The notes: a model not told the origin generated them from the letters alone. 64,000 nucleotides of DNA from UBA7672 sp041398245 (GCA_041398245.1 JAWKVC010000013.1:1-64000); one strand, 5' to 3'. Positions 27,017-36,897 are shown, numbered from the stretch's first letter. Numbers and translations are program-made.

Positions 27017-27832
27017 TCAGGCGAGGTGGAGATATTCCGGATCGAAGGCCGCGATCTGCTTCAGCCTGTCCGGCTCGCGCACCTCAATGGCGCCCTTGCG
27101 ATAGAAGGCGATGCCCTCCTCCGCGAGTTTGCGGAAGGTACGGTTCACGTGGATCACGCTGATGCCGAGCATGTCGGCGAAGTCTTCCTGATTGAGCGGC
27201 AGTTCGATCGTGCGCCCGCGCATCTGCCCGATCGCCGTCAGCCGCGCCTCGATCTCGCACAGCGAATGAGCCAGCTTCTCGAAACTGTCGCGGCGGCCAA
27301 GCGACACGACGCGCTCGGCAAGGATTGATTCTTCCAGCGCCGCCGTCCAACCGATCGCCGCAGCAAGCGCCGGATAACGTTCGAACAGATCAGCGCTCTG
27401 AGGCGGTTCGACCCGGATCAGATTGACCGGCGTTCGCGCCGACAGGTCAAAACTCGATGTTCCGAACAGCAGGCTGTCCGTACACAGCATGTCACCCGGC
27501 AACGAGTATCCAACAATCTGGCGCCGTCCCGACGCAAGTCCGCGCGAACGCAGCACCCAGCCGTGTTCGACAATATAGAGCTGCGGGCAGCGATGATTCT
27601 CGATCGTGATCGACCGGCCGCCTGACATCTCGATCCGGTCGCGCGCCAGCGCGCGCAGGTCCTTGCGCAGACTGGCCGAGAGGACATCAAGGCCGGGCAT
27701 GCGCCGGCAGACGAGGTCCAGCGCCCGCTGCAGGACGAGATCGGGGTTGAGCATCGGGGCCGGATCCGTCATCAGACCCTGCGCCGAACCGCGCGGCCGC
27801 ATGTGCGCTTGGTGTGGGGAGGCATCAGTCAC
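27017..27832 (-). CDS. Crp/Fnr family transcriptional regulator
   Basis: A 271-residue protein with a cyclic nucleotide-binding-like beta-roll (about 50-160; GRSITIENHRCPQLYIVEHGWVLRS pattern) and a C-terminal winged helix-turn-helix (ELPLNQEDFADMLGISVIHV, NRTFRKLAEEG). The spaced cysteines of an FNR iron-sulfur cluster are absent, so it is not an oxygen-sensing FNR. A cAMP-binding arginine-serine motif is not obvious either. An N-terminal extension of about 25 residues may be excess; ATGs at 27802 and 27772 are alternatives. It is convergent with the efflux operon. The target is unknown. Confidence 0.85.
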   Translation of the reverse strand: MTDASPHQAHMRPRGSAQGLMTDPAPMLNPDLVLQRALDLVCRRMPGLDVLSASLRKDLRALARDRIEMSGGRSITIENHRCPQLYIVEHGWVLRSRGLASGRRQIVGYSLPGDMLCTDSLLFGTSSFDLSARTPVNLIRVEPPQSADLFERYPALAAAIGWTAALEESILAERVVSLGRRDSFEKLAHSLCEIEARLTAIGQMRGRTIELPLNQEDFADMLGISVIHVNRTFRKLAEEGIAFYRKGAIEVREPDRLKQIAAFDPEYLHLA

Positions 27833-28061
27833 CTTCAGCTCAAGTCCCTCCCGTGTGGCCTAAAACCAGCCAACGCGACTTTGCTCAGGTTAGTTCCGTG
27901 AAAAAATCCTCAGATATCCGGGGTCTTACCGATCTGTAGGGCTCATGGCGCTTCAGTGGTCGAACGGCGCTCCATGCGAGACTTCACGCTGGTCGCGGCG
28001 GCGGCTGAATTCCGCTAGCGTCACCGGGCTCTGCGATTCCGCTCTTCCGGGGAATGTCCGT

Positions 28062-28754
28062 ATGCTTCGTCCTGCGTTGCTTGCTTGTACAACATTGCTG
28101 GCGCTTGCAGCCTGCGAGCGCGTTACAGCGCCGGAAACCGCGACGGCCGAAACGTCGGAAGCGTCCGCCAAAATCGCTGAGACAGGTCGCAAGTTCTTTG
28201 GCCGCGAAGCCTTCACCATCGTGATGCAGCAGACCGGCCGCGAGGAAGGCACGCTGACGCTTCATTATCGCGACTGGGGCCGCCGCAGCGCTGAGATCGC
28301 GAAACTTACCAATACGGAAACAGGCGAAGTGATCGACACGCGCTCCTTCACGGATGGCGCCGTCAACGTCACCATCGATAACCTGACCGGCAAGGTCCAG
28401 GTGTTCGAGAACCCCTACTACCATCCCACAGCCGACGACGAGCCGTCGACGCCGGATGATGGCTTCGGCGCGGCGGCGATGGAGCGGCTGGGCGGAGAGA
28501 AGACTGGCGAATCGGCGTCCATCGCCGGCCAAACCTGCGACTACTGGAATGCGCTTGGCGCGAAGATGTGCGTCGCCCCGTGGGGCGCAACGCTGCACTC
28601 GACCATGGGCATCGGCGATACCGTGGCTGACCGGAAAGCGGTCGAGGTCAGGCTGGGCGATGGCGGACCGGATTCGGCGTTCGTCTATGTGCCGCCGGCC
28701 GATGGCGCAGCCAGCGCCCCCGCGCCCACAACGGCCCCCGCTACAAGCCAATGA
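28062..28754 (+). CDS. lipoprotein of unknown function
   Basis: A 230-residue protein with a lipobox (MLRPALLACTTLLALAACE). The mature part has GREAFTIVMQQTG, a DUF-like pattern (LHYRDWGRRSAEIAKL) and a disulfide-capable pair (QTCDYWNALGAKMC). The C-terminus is Ala/Pro-rich. No family is recognised; the fold looks like a mixed alpha/beta periplasmic domain. The start at 28062 follows GGGG with normal spacing. The 229 bp upstream hold no other gene. Confidence 0.7.
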   Translation: MLRPALLACTTLLALAACERVTAPETATAETSEASAKIAETGRKFFGREAFTIVMQQTGREEGTLTLHYRDWGRRSAEIAKLTNTETGEVIDTRSFTDGAVNVTIDNLTGKVQVFENPYYHPTADDEPSTPDDGFGAAAMERLGGEKTGESASIAGQTCDYWNALGAKMCVAPWGATLHSTMGIGDTVADRKAVEVRLGDGGPDSAFVYVPPADGAASAPAPTTAPATSQ

Positions 28755-28904
28755 CGGCTGGCCGCAGGCCCTTGCGCGGGCCCGTTGCGACCCTACCTCT
28801 TGCCTTGGATCAAGGTCGCTGCCTGACGGAGCGGCATTGATGAAGGAGACGCCGTTTTCGGGTCTCCCGGACGTGTCTGCGACTGCTTATCACAAGGGTC
28901 AAAC

Positions 28905-31517
28905 ATGGACTTCGAACGCTATACCGAGCGCGCCCGCGCAGCCGTTCAGAGCGCCCAGACGAGCGCGCTTGCCAGCGGCCACCCCCAACTACTGCCAGAA
29001 CACCTTCTCAAGGCGATGTTCGCTGACCGCGACCGTCTTGCGCTCAATCTCATCCGCGCCGCAGGCGGCAATCCCGAACAGGCGCAGGCCAATATCGACA
29101 AGCTTCTTGCGGCCCAGCCGAAAAGCACCGGCGGCTCGCAGCCCGGTCTCAGCCAGGATCTCGCCCGCCTGTTCCAGCTCGCCGAGCAGGACGCCACCGA
29201 CGCAGGCGACGACTATGTCACGACCGAACGCCTCCTGCTTTCGGCCACCAAGCTCAAGAACAAGACGGCTGACGCGCTGTCATCTGCTGGCGTGACCACC
29301 AGCGCCCTCGTCAAGGCCATTGCCGAGCTGCGCAAGGGCCGCACGGCGGACACAGCGACGTCCGAAGAAAAATACGAAGCCCTGAAGAAATACTCGCGCG
29401 ACCTCACCGGCGAGGCCCGCAAGGGCAAGCTCGATCCGGTGATCGGGCGCGACGAGGAGATCCGCCGCTGCATCCAGGTTCTCTCCCGCCGCACCAAGAA
29501 CAACCCGGTGCTGATCGGCGAACCGGGCGTCGGCAAGACAGCCATCGCCGAGGGCCTTGCCCTGCGTATCGTCAACGGCGACGTGCCCGAAAGCCTCAAG
29601 GACAAGCAGCTGCTCGCGCTCGACATGGGCGCGCTGATCGCCGGCGCGAAATTCCGCGGCGAGTTTGAAGAGCGCCTGAAGTCAGTCCTGCAGGAAGTGC
29701 AGCAGGCCGAAGGCCAGATCATCCTCTTCATCGACGAGATGCACACGCTGGTCGGCGCCGGAAAGGCCGATGGCGCGATGGATGCGTCCAACCTGTTGAA
29801 GCCCGCCCTCGCGCGCGGCGAGCTGCACTGCGTCGGCGCGACCACGCTCGATGAATACCGCAAGCACGTCGAGAAGGACGCCGCCCTCGCCCGCCGCTTC
29901 CAGCCCGTCTTTGTTGGCGAGCCGAGTGTCGAAGACACCATCTCCATCCTGCGTGGTCTCAAGGAGAAATACGAAGTTCACCACGGCATCCGCATTTCGG
30001 ACGCCGCCATCGTCGCCGCCGCGACGCTGTCGAACCGCTACATCACCGACCGCTTCCTGCCGGACAAGGCCATCGACCTGATGGATGAGGCCGCTGCGCG
30101 CCTGCGCATGGCGGTCGAATCCAAGCCGGAAGAACTCGACGAAATCGATCGCCGCCTGATGCAGATGCGCATCGAGGTTGAGGCGCTGAAGAAGGAAAAG
30201 GATGAGGCCTCGAAAGAGCGCCTGAAGCGCCGCGAAGCCGAGATCAAGGAACTGCAGGCCAAGTCGGACGAGATCACCGCCGCCTGGCAGGCCGAGAAGG
30301 GCCGCCTCGCCGGCGCGACCGGCGCGAAGGAGCGGCTCGACCGCGCCCGTGCCGATCTTGCCGACGCGCAACGCCGCGCCGACTGGGCCCGCGCCGGCGA
30401 GCTGCAGTACGGCGAAATCCCCGCGCTCGAAAAGCTGATCGCCGACGCCGAAGGCAAGTCCACGGAAGAAGCCGGCGCCCCGCTGGTCAAGGAGGAGGTG
30501 GACGCCGAAGCCATCGCCGCCGTCGTCTCACGCTGGACGGGCATCCCCGTCGACAAGATGATGGAAGGCGAGCGCGAGAAGCTGCTCCACATGGAAGACA
30601 ACCTGCGCAAGCGCGTTGTCGGCCAGGACGAGGCGCTCGAGATCGTTGCGAACGCAGTCCGCCGCGCCCGCGCCGGCCTGCAGGACCCCAACCGCCCCAT
30701 CGGCTCCTTCATCTTTGTCGGCCCCACGGGGGTCGGCAAGACGGAGCTGACCAAGGCGCTCGCCGAATTCCTGTTTGACGATGAGACCGCGGTCCTCCGC
30801 CTCGACATGTCGGAATACATGGAGAAGCACGCCGTCTCCCGCATGATCGGTGCGCCTCCCGGCTATGTCGGCTATGAGGAAGGCGGCGCGCTCACCGAAG
30901 CCGTCCGCCGCCGCCCCTATCAGGTGATCCTGTTCGACGAGATCGAGAAGGCGCACCCGGACGTGTTCAACACGCTGTTGCAGGTGCTCGACGATGGCCG
31001 CCTCACCGATGGCCAAGGCCGCACGGTGAACTTCAACAACACCGTTATCATCATGACGTCCAACCTCGGCGCGCACGCACTGGCGGAAGACAAGTCGGAA
31101 GGCGAGATATCGGGCCCGGCGCGTGATGCCGTGATGGAAGCGATCCGCTCGCACTTCCGGCCGGAATTCCTGAACCGCATCGACGAGATCGTATTCTTCA
31201 AGCGGCTTGGCCGCGCCGAGATCGACCGCATAGTCGGCGTGCAGCTCAAGCGTCTGGAGAAGATCCTCTCCGACCGCCGCATCACGATCAGCCTCACGGA
31301 TGACGCGATGCACTGGCTGGCCGAGCGCGGCTATGATCCGGTCTATGGCGCACGCCCGTTGAAGCGCGTGATCCAGAAGGAGCTGCAGGACCCGCTGGCC
31401 CGCCGCATCCTCGAAGGCCGCATCAAGGATGGCGACGATGTCAATGTTACGGTGGATGGCTCCACCCTCGCCCTCAACGGCTCTCCCGCCGAGATGAAGC
31501 GCGGCGGCCTGAACTGA
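28905..31517 (+). CDS. clpB: ATP-dependent chaperone ClpB
   Basis: An 870-residue Hsp100 disaggregase. The N-domain (ERYTERARAAVQSAQTSALAS) is followed by AAA+ domain 1 with Walker A GEPGVGKTA, the coiled-coil middle domain (about 400-540, charged heptads), AAA+ domain 2 with GPTGVGKTE and GYVGYEEGG pore/loop motifs, and the C-terminal D2-small domain. It works with DnaK to resolubilise aggregates in the cytosol. Length is standard. A 13-bp palindrome (CCTTG-GAT-CAAGG, 28803-28815) lies 90 bp upstream; whether it is regulatory is unknown. No convincing sigma-32 promoter was identified. Confidence 0.96.
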   Translation: MDFERYTERARAAVQSAQTSALASGHPQLLPEHLLKAMFADRDRLALNLIRAAGGNPEQAQANIDKLLAAQPKSTGGSQPGLSQDLARLFQLAEQDATDAGDDYVTTERLLLSATKLKNKTADALSSAGVTTSALVKAIAELRKGRTADTATSEEKYEALKKYSRDLTGEARKGKLDPVIGRDEEIRRCIQVLSRRTKNNPVLIGEPGVGKTAIAEGLALRIVNGDVPESLKDKQLLALDMGALIAGAKFRGEFEERLKSVLQEVQQAEGQIILFIDEMHTLVGAGKADGAMDASNLLKPALARGELHCVGATTLDEYRKHVEKDAALARRFQPVFVGEPSVEDTISILRGLKEKYEVHHGIRISDAAIVAAATLSNRYITDRFLPDKAIDLMDEAAARLRMAVESKPEELDEIDRRLMQMRIEVEALKKEKDEASKERLKRREAEIKELQAKSDEITAAWQAEKGRLAGATGAKERLDRARADLADAQRRADWARAGELQYGEIPALEKLIADAEGKSTEEAGAPLVKEEVDAEAIAAVVSRWTGIPVDKMMEGEREKLLHMEDNLRKRVVGQDEALEIVANAVRRARAGLQDPNRPIGSFIFVGPTGVGKTELTKALAEFLFDDETAVLRLDMSEYMEKHAVSRMIGAPPGYVGYEEGGALTEAVRRRPYQVILFDEIEKAHPDVFNTLLQVLDDGRLTDGQGRTVNFNNTVIIMTSNLGAHALAEDKSEGEISGPARDAVMEAIRSHFRPEFLNRIDEIVFFKRLGRAEIDRIVGVQLKRLEKILSDRRITISLTDDAMHWLAERGYDPVYGARPLKRVIQKELQDPLARRILEGRIKDGDDVNVTVDGSTLALNGSPAEMKRGGLN

Positions 31518-31746
31518 TAGCCTGCTTGCGGCTGGCGGTGTCCGCGCTGTCAGCCGTTCCTCGCGCCTCAAGCGAACTCGCATATTCACGCGACGTCAGG
31601 TCGTGTCGCATTAGCGTCACACATGCCGACGAACTTGTTTCTGTACGGAGGTAATCGCCGCGTTGCATTGCATGGCGTCGGAGTTGGCGCGAGCGTCGAG
31701 ACACAAACATCAAGCCCCCATTTGAGAGGGCGACAGGGAGTGTCTC

Positions 31747-34230
31747 ATGAGACTCAGAACTCTTAAGTCCGCAATTCTTGCGGGCGTTGCTGCAACTCCG
31801 CTGCTGTTCGCACAGGCGATTGCCCAGCAGGGAACAGCCGGTGGAGACGTTGTCGTCGTCACCGGCACGCGCGTCGCCGATCGCACGGCGCTCGACACGG
31901 CTGTGGCCGTCGACGTCATCGGCTCCGACTCACTTGAGCAGGGCGGCATCACCGAGGTGAACCAGGCTCTGGCCGTGGCCCTGCCCTCTTTCAACTTCCC
32001 GCGTCCCGCGCTCAATGACGGTACGGACACGGTCCGCCCGGCGGCGCTGCGCGGTCTCGCCCCCGACCAGACGCTTGTGCTGCTGAACTCGAAGCGCCGT
32101 CACTCGGCCGCACTGGTCAACGTCAACGGCTCGATCGGTCGGGGCGCATCCGCCGTCGACATGAACACGATCCCGACGTCTGCGATTGCGGCGGTCGAGG
32201 TCCTGCGCGATGGCGCATCGGCGCAGTATGGATCCGACGCAATCGCGGGCGTCATCAACGTCCGTCTGCGTGAAGCCGCCGTCGGCGGCGGCGCCTCCGT
32301 CTCACTCGGCATGCGTGTATCCGAATACACTGTGCCGGTTACGCCGCCCGCGGCTGGCCTTCCCATCACCGTAGGATCCGAGATTTCGCGCGACGTCCGC
32401 GATGGTCAGGTCTTCACGCTCAATGCATGGAAAGGCCTCGCACTTGGCGAAGAAGGCTTCCTCACGCTGTCGGGTGAAGTGAAGCTGCAGAAGCGCTCGG
32501 AGCGCGATGGCTATGACACGCGGCAGAATTACCCGCTGATCGGCAGCGCCTTTGATCCCCGCGAAGCGTCGTTCGATCGCTTCAACGCCTGGACCGGCGA
32601 GCCACAGATCGACCAGTACACGGTGTTCGCCAACACCGGCTACAACTGGTCCAACGGCATGGAGACCTATGGCTGGGCCAGCTACCAGTATCGCGACTCG
32701 GTTTCCGCAGGCTTCTATCGTCGGGCGCAGGATGCGCGGAACGTTATCCAGATCTATCCCAATGGCTTCCTGCCAAAGATCAATCCGATCGTTGAGGATG
32801 GCTCCGCCGCAGGCGGCGTCAGGTTCGGCCTCGGCGACTGGGATATGGATGCCTCGCTGGTCTACGGCTCCAACAAGATGGACTTCACCATCATCGACAC
32901 ACTGAACCGGTCTCTGGGACCAGCCTCGAAGACGACTTTCAGCGCTGGCGGCTTCCAGTACCAGCAGCTGGTCGCTAACCTGTCGGGCGTGCGCACCTAC
33001 GATGTCGGCCTTGCCTCGCCGCTCAACGTCGCAGCAGGCATCGAGGCGCGGAAGGAGTTCTATGAGATCTTCGCCGGCGAACCTGACAGCTATCGCAATG
33101 GCGGTGTGCTCCTGAACGGCGCACCTACGGCCTCCGGCTCGCAGGTTTTCCCGGGCTTCCGTCCAGCCAACGAAGTCGATGAAAACCGCACCGCAGTCGG
33201 CGTATTTGTCGATCTCGAAGCCAACCTGACGGACAACCTGCTGGTCTCCGCCGCCCTGCGTGGCGAGTCCTATTCGGACTTCGGCGAGACGGCGACCGGC
33301 AAGCTGGCTGCACGCTACGACTTCAACGAAGCCTTCGGCATCCGCGCGTCGGTGCAGAACGGCTTCCGCGCGCCTTCGCTGCAGCAGCAGTACTTTGCAA
33401 CCACGTCGACGAACTTCATCGGCGGCGTTCCGTTCGACATCACGACCTTCCCGGTCACGGACCCAATCGCAATGGCGCTGGGCGCGAAGCCGTTGGAGGC
33501 CGAAGAGTCGCTCAACTACTCGCTGGGCGCTGTGCTCCAGATGGGCGACTTCAATGTCACCGTCGATGCCTATCGCATTGACGTCGACAACCGCATCGTT
33601 CTCTCGGAGAACCTGACCGCACAGAACGTCCGCGACTACCTGGCGACACAGGGCTTCGTGGGTGCCGGTGGCGGACGCTTCTTCATCAACGGCGTCGATA
33701 CGGAAACGCAGGGTCTAGACCTTGTCGCCAATTACTCCATGCCGGAGACGGGGATAGGCAAGTTCGACTTCACCTTCGGCCTCAACCTTTCCGACACGGA
33801 TGTGACGGCGGTGCCTGAAATTCCGGTCCTGTCGGCGCTTCCGCCGCCAGCGCCGGTCCTGTTCGGACGCGCTAACACGATGACGTTCGAGAAGGGCACG
33901 CCGGCCGACAAGGAGACGCTGTCTGTCGACTGGTCGTACGGCATGTTCGGCGCGACTATCCGCGCGATCAGCTATGGCAAGGTGATCCAGCCGGACAACA
34001 ACCCGGTCTTCGATCACGAGCTGGCGCGCAAGACGGTGCTGGATATCGAGGGACGCTTCTACGCCTCCGACAGCCTCACCCTGTCGATAGGCGCCGACAA
34101 CGTCTTCGACGAATATCCCGATGCGTTCCCCATCAACCTCAATACGACGGGTAACACGCCATTCTCGAACTATTCACCGTTCGGATATTCGGGTCGCTTC
34201 GTCTACGCAAAGGCCGCGGTGGAATTCTAG
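31747..34230 (+). CDS. TonB-dependent outer membrane receptor
   Basis: An 827-residue receptor. A signal peptide (to AIAQQ) leads to a TonB-box-like segment GGDVVVVTGTRV, then the plug domain (RPAALRGLAPDQTLVLLNSKRR, VEVLRDGASAQYGSDAIAGVINVRLR) and a 22-strand-type barrel. The C-terminal signature is NVFDEYPDAF ... GYSGRFVYAKAAVEF, ending in Phe. The plug sequence is of the common LRGLAPDQTLVLLNGKRRH group found in nutrient-scavenging receptors. AGGGAG precedes the ATG. The transcript ends at a strong terminator (34257-34285). The ligand is unknown. Confidence 0.92.
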   Translation: MRLRTLKSAILAGVAATPLLFAQAIAQQGTAGGDVVVVTGTRVADRTALDTAVAVDVIGSDSLEQGGITEVNQALAVALPSFNFPRPALNDGTDTVRPAALRGLAPDQTLVLLNSKRRHSAALVNVNGSIGRGASAVDMNTIPTSAIAAVEVLRDGASAQYGSDAIAGVINVRLREAAVGGGASVSLGMRVSEYTVPVTPPAAGLPITVGSEISRDVRDGQVFTLNAWKGLALGEEGFLTLSGEVKLQKRSERDGYDTRQNYPLIGSAFDPREASFDRFNAWTGEPQIDQYTVFANTGYNWSNGMETYGWASYQYRDSVSAGFYRRAQDARNVIQIYPNGFLPKINPIVEDGSAAGGVRFGLGDWDMDASLVYGSNKMDFTIIDTLNRSLGPASKTTFSAGGFQYQQLVANLSGVRTYDVGLASPLNVAAGIEARKEFYEIFAGEPDSYRNGGVLLNGAPTASGSQVFPGFRPANEVDENRTAVGVFVDLEANLTDNLLVSAALRGESYSDFGETATGKLAARYDFNEAFGIRASVQNGFRAPSLQQQYFATTSTNFIGGVPFDITTFPVTDPIAMALGAKPLEAEESLNYSLGAVLQMGDFNVTVDAYRIDVDNRIVLSENLTAQNVRDYLATQGFVGAGGGRFFINGVDTETQGLDLVANYSMPETGIGKFDFTFGLNLSDTDVTAVPEIPVLSALPPPAPVLFGRANTMTFEKGTPADKETLSVDWSYGMFGATIRAISYGKVIQPDNNPVFDHELARKTVLDIEGRFYASDSLTLSIGADNVFDEYPDAFPINLNTTGNTPFSNYSPFGYSGRFVYAKAAVEF

Positions 34231-34256
34231 TTCACCCTGGCCTTGACCACATCAAC

Positions 34257-34285
34257 AACGCGCCGGGGCCTCGCCCCGGCGCGTT
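34257..34285 (+). terminator. intrinsic terminator of TonB receptor gene
   Basis: A perfect 12-base stem (AACGCGCCGGGG and CCCCGGCGCGTT) with loop CCTCG is followed by CTGTTT. It lies 27 bp after the receptor stop codon. Confidence 0.9.
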
Positions 34286-34304
34286 CTGTTTGCGGCCAAC
34301 ACAA

Positions 34305-34332
34305 AACCCGCCCCGGATGACCGGGACGGGTT
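34305..34332 (-). terminator. intrinsic terminator of the minus-strand TonB-domain gene
   Basis: Read on the minus strand, a 12-base stem with one mismatch and loop TCAT is followed by TTTTG. It lies 28 bp beyond the stop of the gene at 34361-35011. Confidence 0.85.
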
Positions 34333-34360
34333 CCTGTTGATTGGCAAGAGGCTGAAGAGC

Positions 34361-35011
34361 CTAGGTGCCTTTCGGCTTGGTCAGGTTGATCGGCAGCGAC
34401 AGGTTCGGCCAGTCGGTCGGCTGCCCATCCTTCTCGCCGGGCGTGTACTTCATCCGCTCGACCGCCGCAGTGATCAGCGGATCATACGCCGCCGGGTCGC
34501 AGTTGGGCTGGATGTCCTTTGGCTTGCCATCGACGCCAACCGTGAACTTCACCTTGCAGGCGCCTTCCTGGTTCACTTCGGCGATCGCCTTGGTGATGTC
34601 ACGCGGCACGATGCCATCCTGCAGCACCGGCGACTTCTCGCCACGCGGATCGACGGTTGGAGCCGCGGACGTCCCGTACTTGAAGCGCTCGCGCATCGGC
34701 AGCGAGTCGAAGAATTCTCCCTCAAGGATCTCCGGCTGCCACTTTGCGGAGCGCATGGTCGCTTCGATGTAGGGCGCCATTTCGGGGTGCGTGCAGTCGA
34801 TCGACAGGTCGGCCAGTTCGCCAGCCGCAGACACCGTGAAGTCCGCCGTGCACATGCCATCGAGCCGCAAGGTCGTGTTCGCCTCGCGGATCGCGGTCGG
34901 GTCGTATTCGGAAATGCGCTTCGCCGGGCGGTCCGGCAGATCGGTTTTTTGAGCAAAAGCTGGCGCGGCGACACCCACCGACAGGGCGACCGCGCAAATC
35001 CATGCCTTCAT
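34361..35011 (-). CDS. periplasmic protein with TonB C-terminal-like repeats
   Basis: A 216-residue protein with a cleavable signal peptide (MKAWICAVALSVGVAAPAFA). Two similar segments follow: ANTTLRLDGMCTADFTVSAAG...DLSIDCTHPEMAPYIEATMRSAKW and IAEVNQEGACKVKFTVGVDG...DIQPNCDPAAYDPLITAAVERMKY. Each resembles the TonB C-terminal domain and carries a cysteine pair. Unlike TonB it lacks the membrane anchor and proline-rich spacer. A role in TonB-linked transport or as a decoy is speculative. Gene end and terminator are clear. Confidence 0.75.
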   Translation of the reverse strand: MKAWICAVALSVGVAAPAFAQKTDLPDRPAKRISEYDPTAIREANTTLRLDGMCTADFTVSAAGELADLSIDCTHPEMAPYIEATMRSAKWQPEILEGEFFDSLPMRERFKYGTSAAPTVDPRGEKSPVLQDGIVPRDITKAIAEVNQEGACKVKFTVGVDGKPKDIQPNCDPAAYDPLITAAVERMKYTPGEKDGQPTDWPNLSLPINLTKPKGT

Positions 35012-35295
35012 AGCAATCCTCCCAGGAGGGCCGGACGTGCCCAGGACTGGCCGCCGGCGTCATCGTGCGCGGACTATACAACCCTTCGGGTCAGCCCCTA
35101 GGGGAAAAAGGCGCCCAAAACTGCGGCCGGACGCCCGCCTTCGCGCTCACGCGGGCGTGAGCGGCTGACAATGTCTGGTGCGGAAACGCCACACCGGAAG
35201 GCTTCTTTTCTCTCTCTTGTGCATGTGCGAATAGCTGGGACTCGCGAGCCGTGGTTCGCGTGTTAGCGTCGCGTGGATTTCAGGACAGGCTTCTC

Positions 35296-36174
35296 ATGAC
35301 CGGCATTCGAAGCATCGGAGTGATCGGCGCAGGGCAGATGGGCAATGGCATTGCCCACGTCTGCGCGCTCGCCGGATTTGACGTGCTATTGAATGATGTT
35401 TCGCCCGAGCGGCTCGACGCCGGCATCAAGACGATCGAGCGCAACCTGGAGCGCCAGGTCCACCGCGAGATGATCACGGAGGATGCGCGCACCGCCGCGC
35501 TTCGCCGCATCAAGCCGGCTTCCAGCCTCGACGCCTTCAGCGACGTCGACTTCGCCATCGAGGCTGCGACCGAGAAGGAAGTCGTCAAACGCGCCATCTT
35601 CGACGAGCTGTGTCCGCGCATGCGCAAGGACGCGATCGTCGCCACGAATACCTCGTCCATCTCGATCACGCGCCTCGGCGCCGCGACGGACCGGCCCGAG
35701 CGTTTCATCGGCCTGCACTTCATGAATCCAGTGCCGCTGATGAAGCTGGTGGAGGTCATCCGCGGTCTCGCCACCGACCAGCAAACCTATGACAGCGCCG
35801 TCCACATCGTCGAACGCCTCGGCAAGCATGTCACCAACGCCGAGGACTTCCCGGCCTTCATCGTCAACCGCGTGCTGATGCCCATGATCAACGAAGCGGT
35901 CTACACGCTCTACGAAGGCGTCGGCACGGTTGAATCGATCGACACCGCCATGAAGCTCGGCGCCAACCATCCGATGGGCCCGCTGGAGCTGGCGGACTTT
36001 ATCGGTCTCGATACCTGCCTCTCGATCATGCAGGTGCTGCATGACGGTCTCGCCGACACCAAATACCGTCCCTGCCCGCTGCTGGTGAAATACGTCGAAG
36101 CCGGCTGGGTTGGAAAGAAAGCCGGCCGCGGCTTCTACGACTATCGCGGCGACGTACCCGTTCCGACACGCTGA
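35296..36174 (+). CDS. 3-hydroxyacyl-CoA dehydrogenase (3-hydroxybutyryl-CoA type)
   Basis: A 292-residue NAD-dependent enzyme that oxidises 3-hydroxyacyl-CoA. The Rossmann motif GAGQMGNGIAH is at 11-21, the catalytic histidine at 141 (GLHFMNPVPLMKLVEVI), and NTSSISITRL and the C-terminal dimerisation domain (ELADFIGLDTCLSIMQ, GRGFYDY) are complete. Length is that of the stand-alone Hbd/PaaH group. The ATG at 35296 is used; an in-frame GTG at 35251 would extend it before the family start. An SDR gene follows 36 bp downstream, probably in the same transcript. Confidence 0.92.
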   Translation: MTGIRSIGVIGAGQMGNGIAHVCALAGFDVLLNDVSPERLDAGIKTIERNLERQVHREMITEDARTAALRRIKPASSLDAFSDVDFAIEAATEKEVVKRAIFDELCPRMRKDAIVATNTSSISITRLGAATDRPERFIGLHFMNPVPLMKLVEVIRGLATDQQTYDSAVHIVERLGKHVTNAEDFPAFIVNRVLMPMINEAVYTLYEGVGTVESIDTAMKLGANHPMGPLELADFIGLDTCLSIMQVLHDGLADTKYRPCPLLVKYVEAGWVGKKAGRGFYDYRGDVPVPTR

Positions 36175-36210
36175 TCGAAAAGGACCCGGTCGGACCGGGG
36201 AAAGACCTGC

Positions 36211-36897
36211 ATGGCCGTCGTCCTGATCACCGGCGCTAACCGCGGCATCGGCCTCGCGCTGGCAAAGGCCTACGCCGGGCGGCGCGACAAGGTGATCGCC
36301 TGCATCCGCGCGACGTCCGATCGCGAAGCGCTCGACGCAGCCGTCGCCAATGCATCGAAATGGATCGACGTTGTCGAGATGGACGTGGCCGACCCGGCCC
36401 AGATCGGGCGCGTGCGCCGCCAGCTCGAAGCCGAGCCGATCGACGTGCTGATCAACAACGCCGGCATCGGCGGACCCGACCGCCAGTCAGCGACCGACAT
36501 GGATTTCGATGGGCTCGAGGAAGCCTTCGCCGTCAACACCATGGCGCCGCTTCGGATCGCAAACGCCTTCCTGCCGAATGTGAAAGCCGCGCGCGGCAAG
36601 ATCATCACGCTGTCGAGCCAGATGGGCGCAACCGGAGCCTCGGCCGACAACCTCGCCTATCGCGTTTCGAAACAGGCGGTGAACCGTCTGATGCGCGGCC
36701 TCGCCACCGAGCTGAAGCCGCAGGGCGTGCCCGTGCTGATCGTGCACCCGGGCTGGGTGAAGACTGAAATGGGCGGCGACGGTGCGCAACTCTCACCGGA
36801 AGAAAGCGCAGCAAACCTCGTGAAGCTGATCGACAAGTTCGACCTCGCCTCCTCCGGCAAGTTCCTCGCCTGGAACGGCAAGGAACTGGCCTGGTAA
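36211..36897 (+). CDS. SDR family oxidoreductase, CsgA/C-factor-like
   Basis: A 228-residue SDR with TGANRGIG (7-14), NNAG (82-85) and the catalytic Tyr150 and Lys154 (AYRVSK). Its short length and the sequence VDVLINNAGIGGPD match the C-factor/CsgA-like subgroup of NAD(P)-binding reductases. It lies 36 bp behind the hydroxyacyl-CoA dehydrogenase. The substrate is unknown. Confidence 0.88.
   Translation: MAVVLITGANRGIGLALAKAYAGRRDKVIACIRATSDREALDAAVANASKWIDVVEMDVADPAQIGRVRRQLEAEPIDVLINNAGIGGPDRQSATDMDFDGLEEAFAVNTMAPLRIANAFLPNVKAARGKIITLSSQMGATGASADNLAYRVSKQAVNRLMRGLATELKPQGVPVLIVHPGWVKTEMGGDGAQLSPEESAANLVKLIDKFDLASSGKFLAWNGKELAW

Noticed and set aside
27017..27832. FNR-type oxygen sensor
   Set aside because: The N-terminal cysteine spacing for a 4Fe-4S cluster is absent, so only Crp/Fnr superfamily membership is claimed.
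31518..31746. Possible small gene or control element between clpB and the TonB receptor
   Set aside because: No frame or repeat of significance beyond a short GCGAC/GTCGC pair; probably only the receptor promoter.
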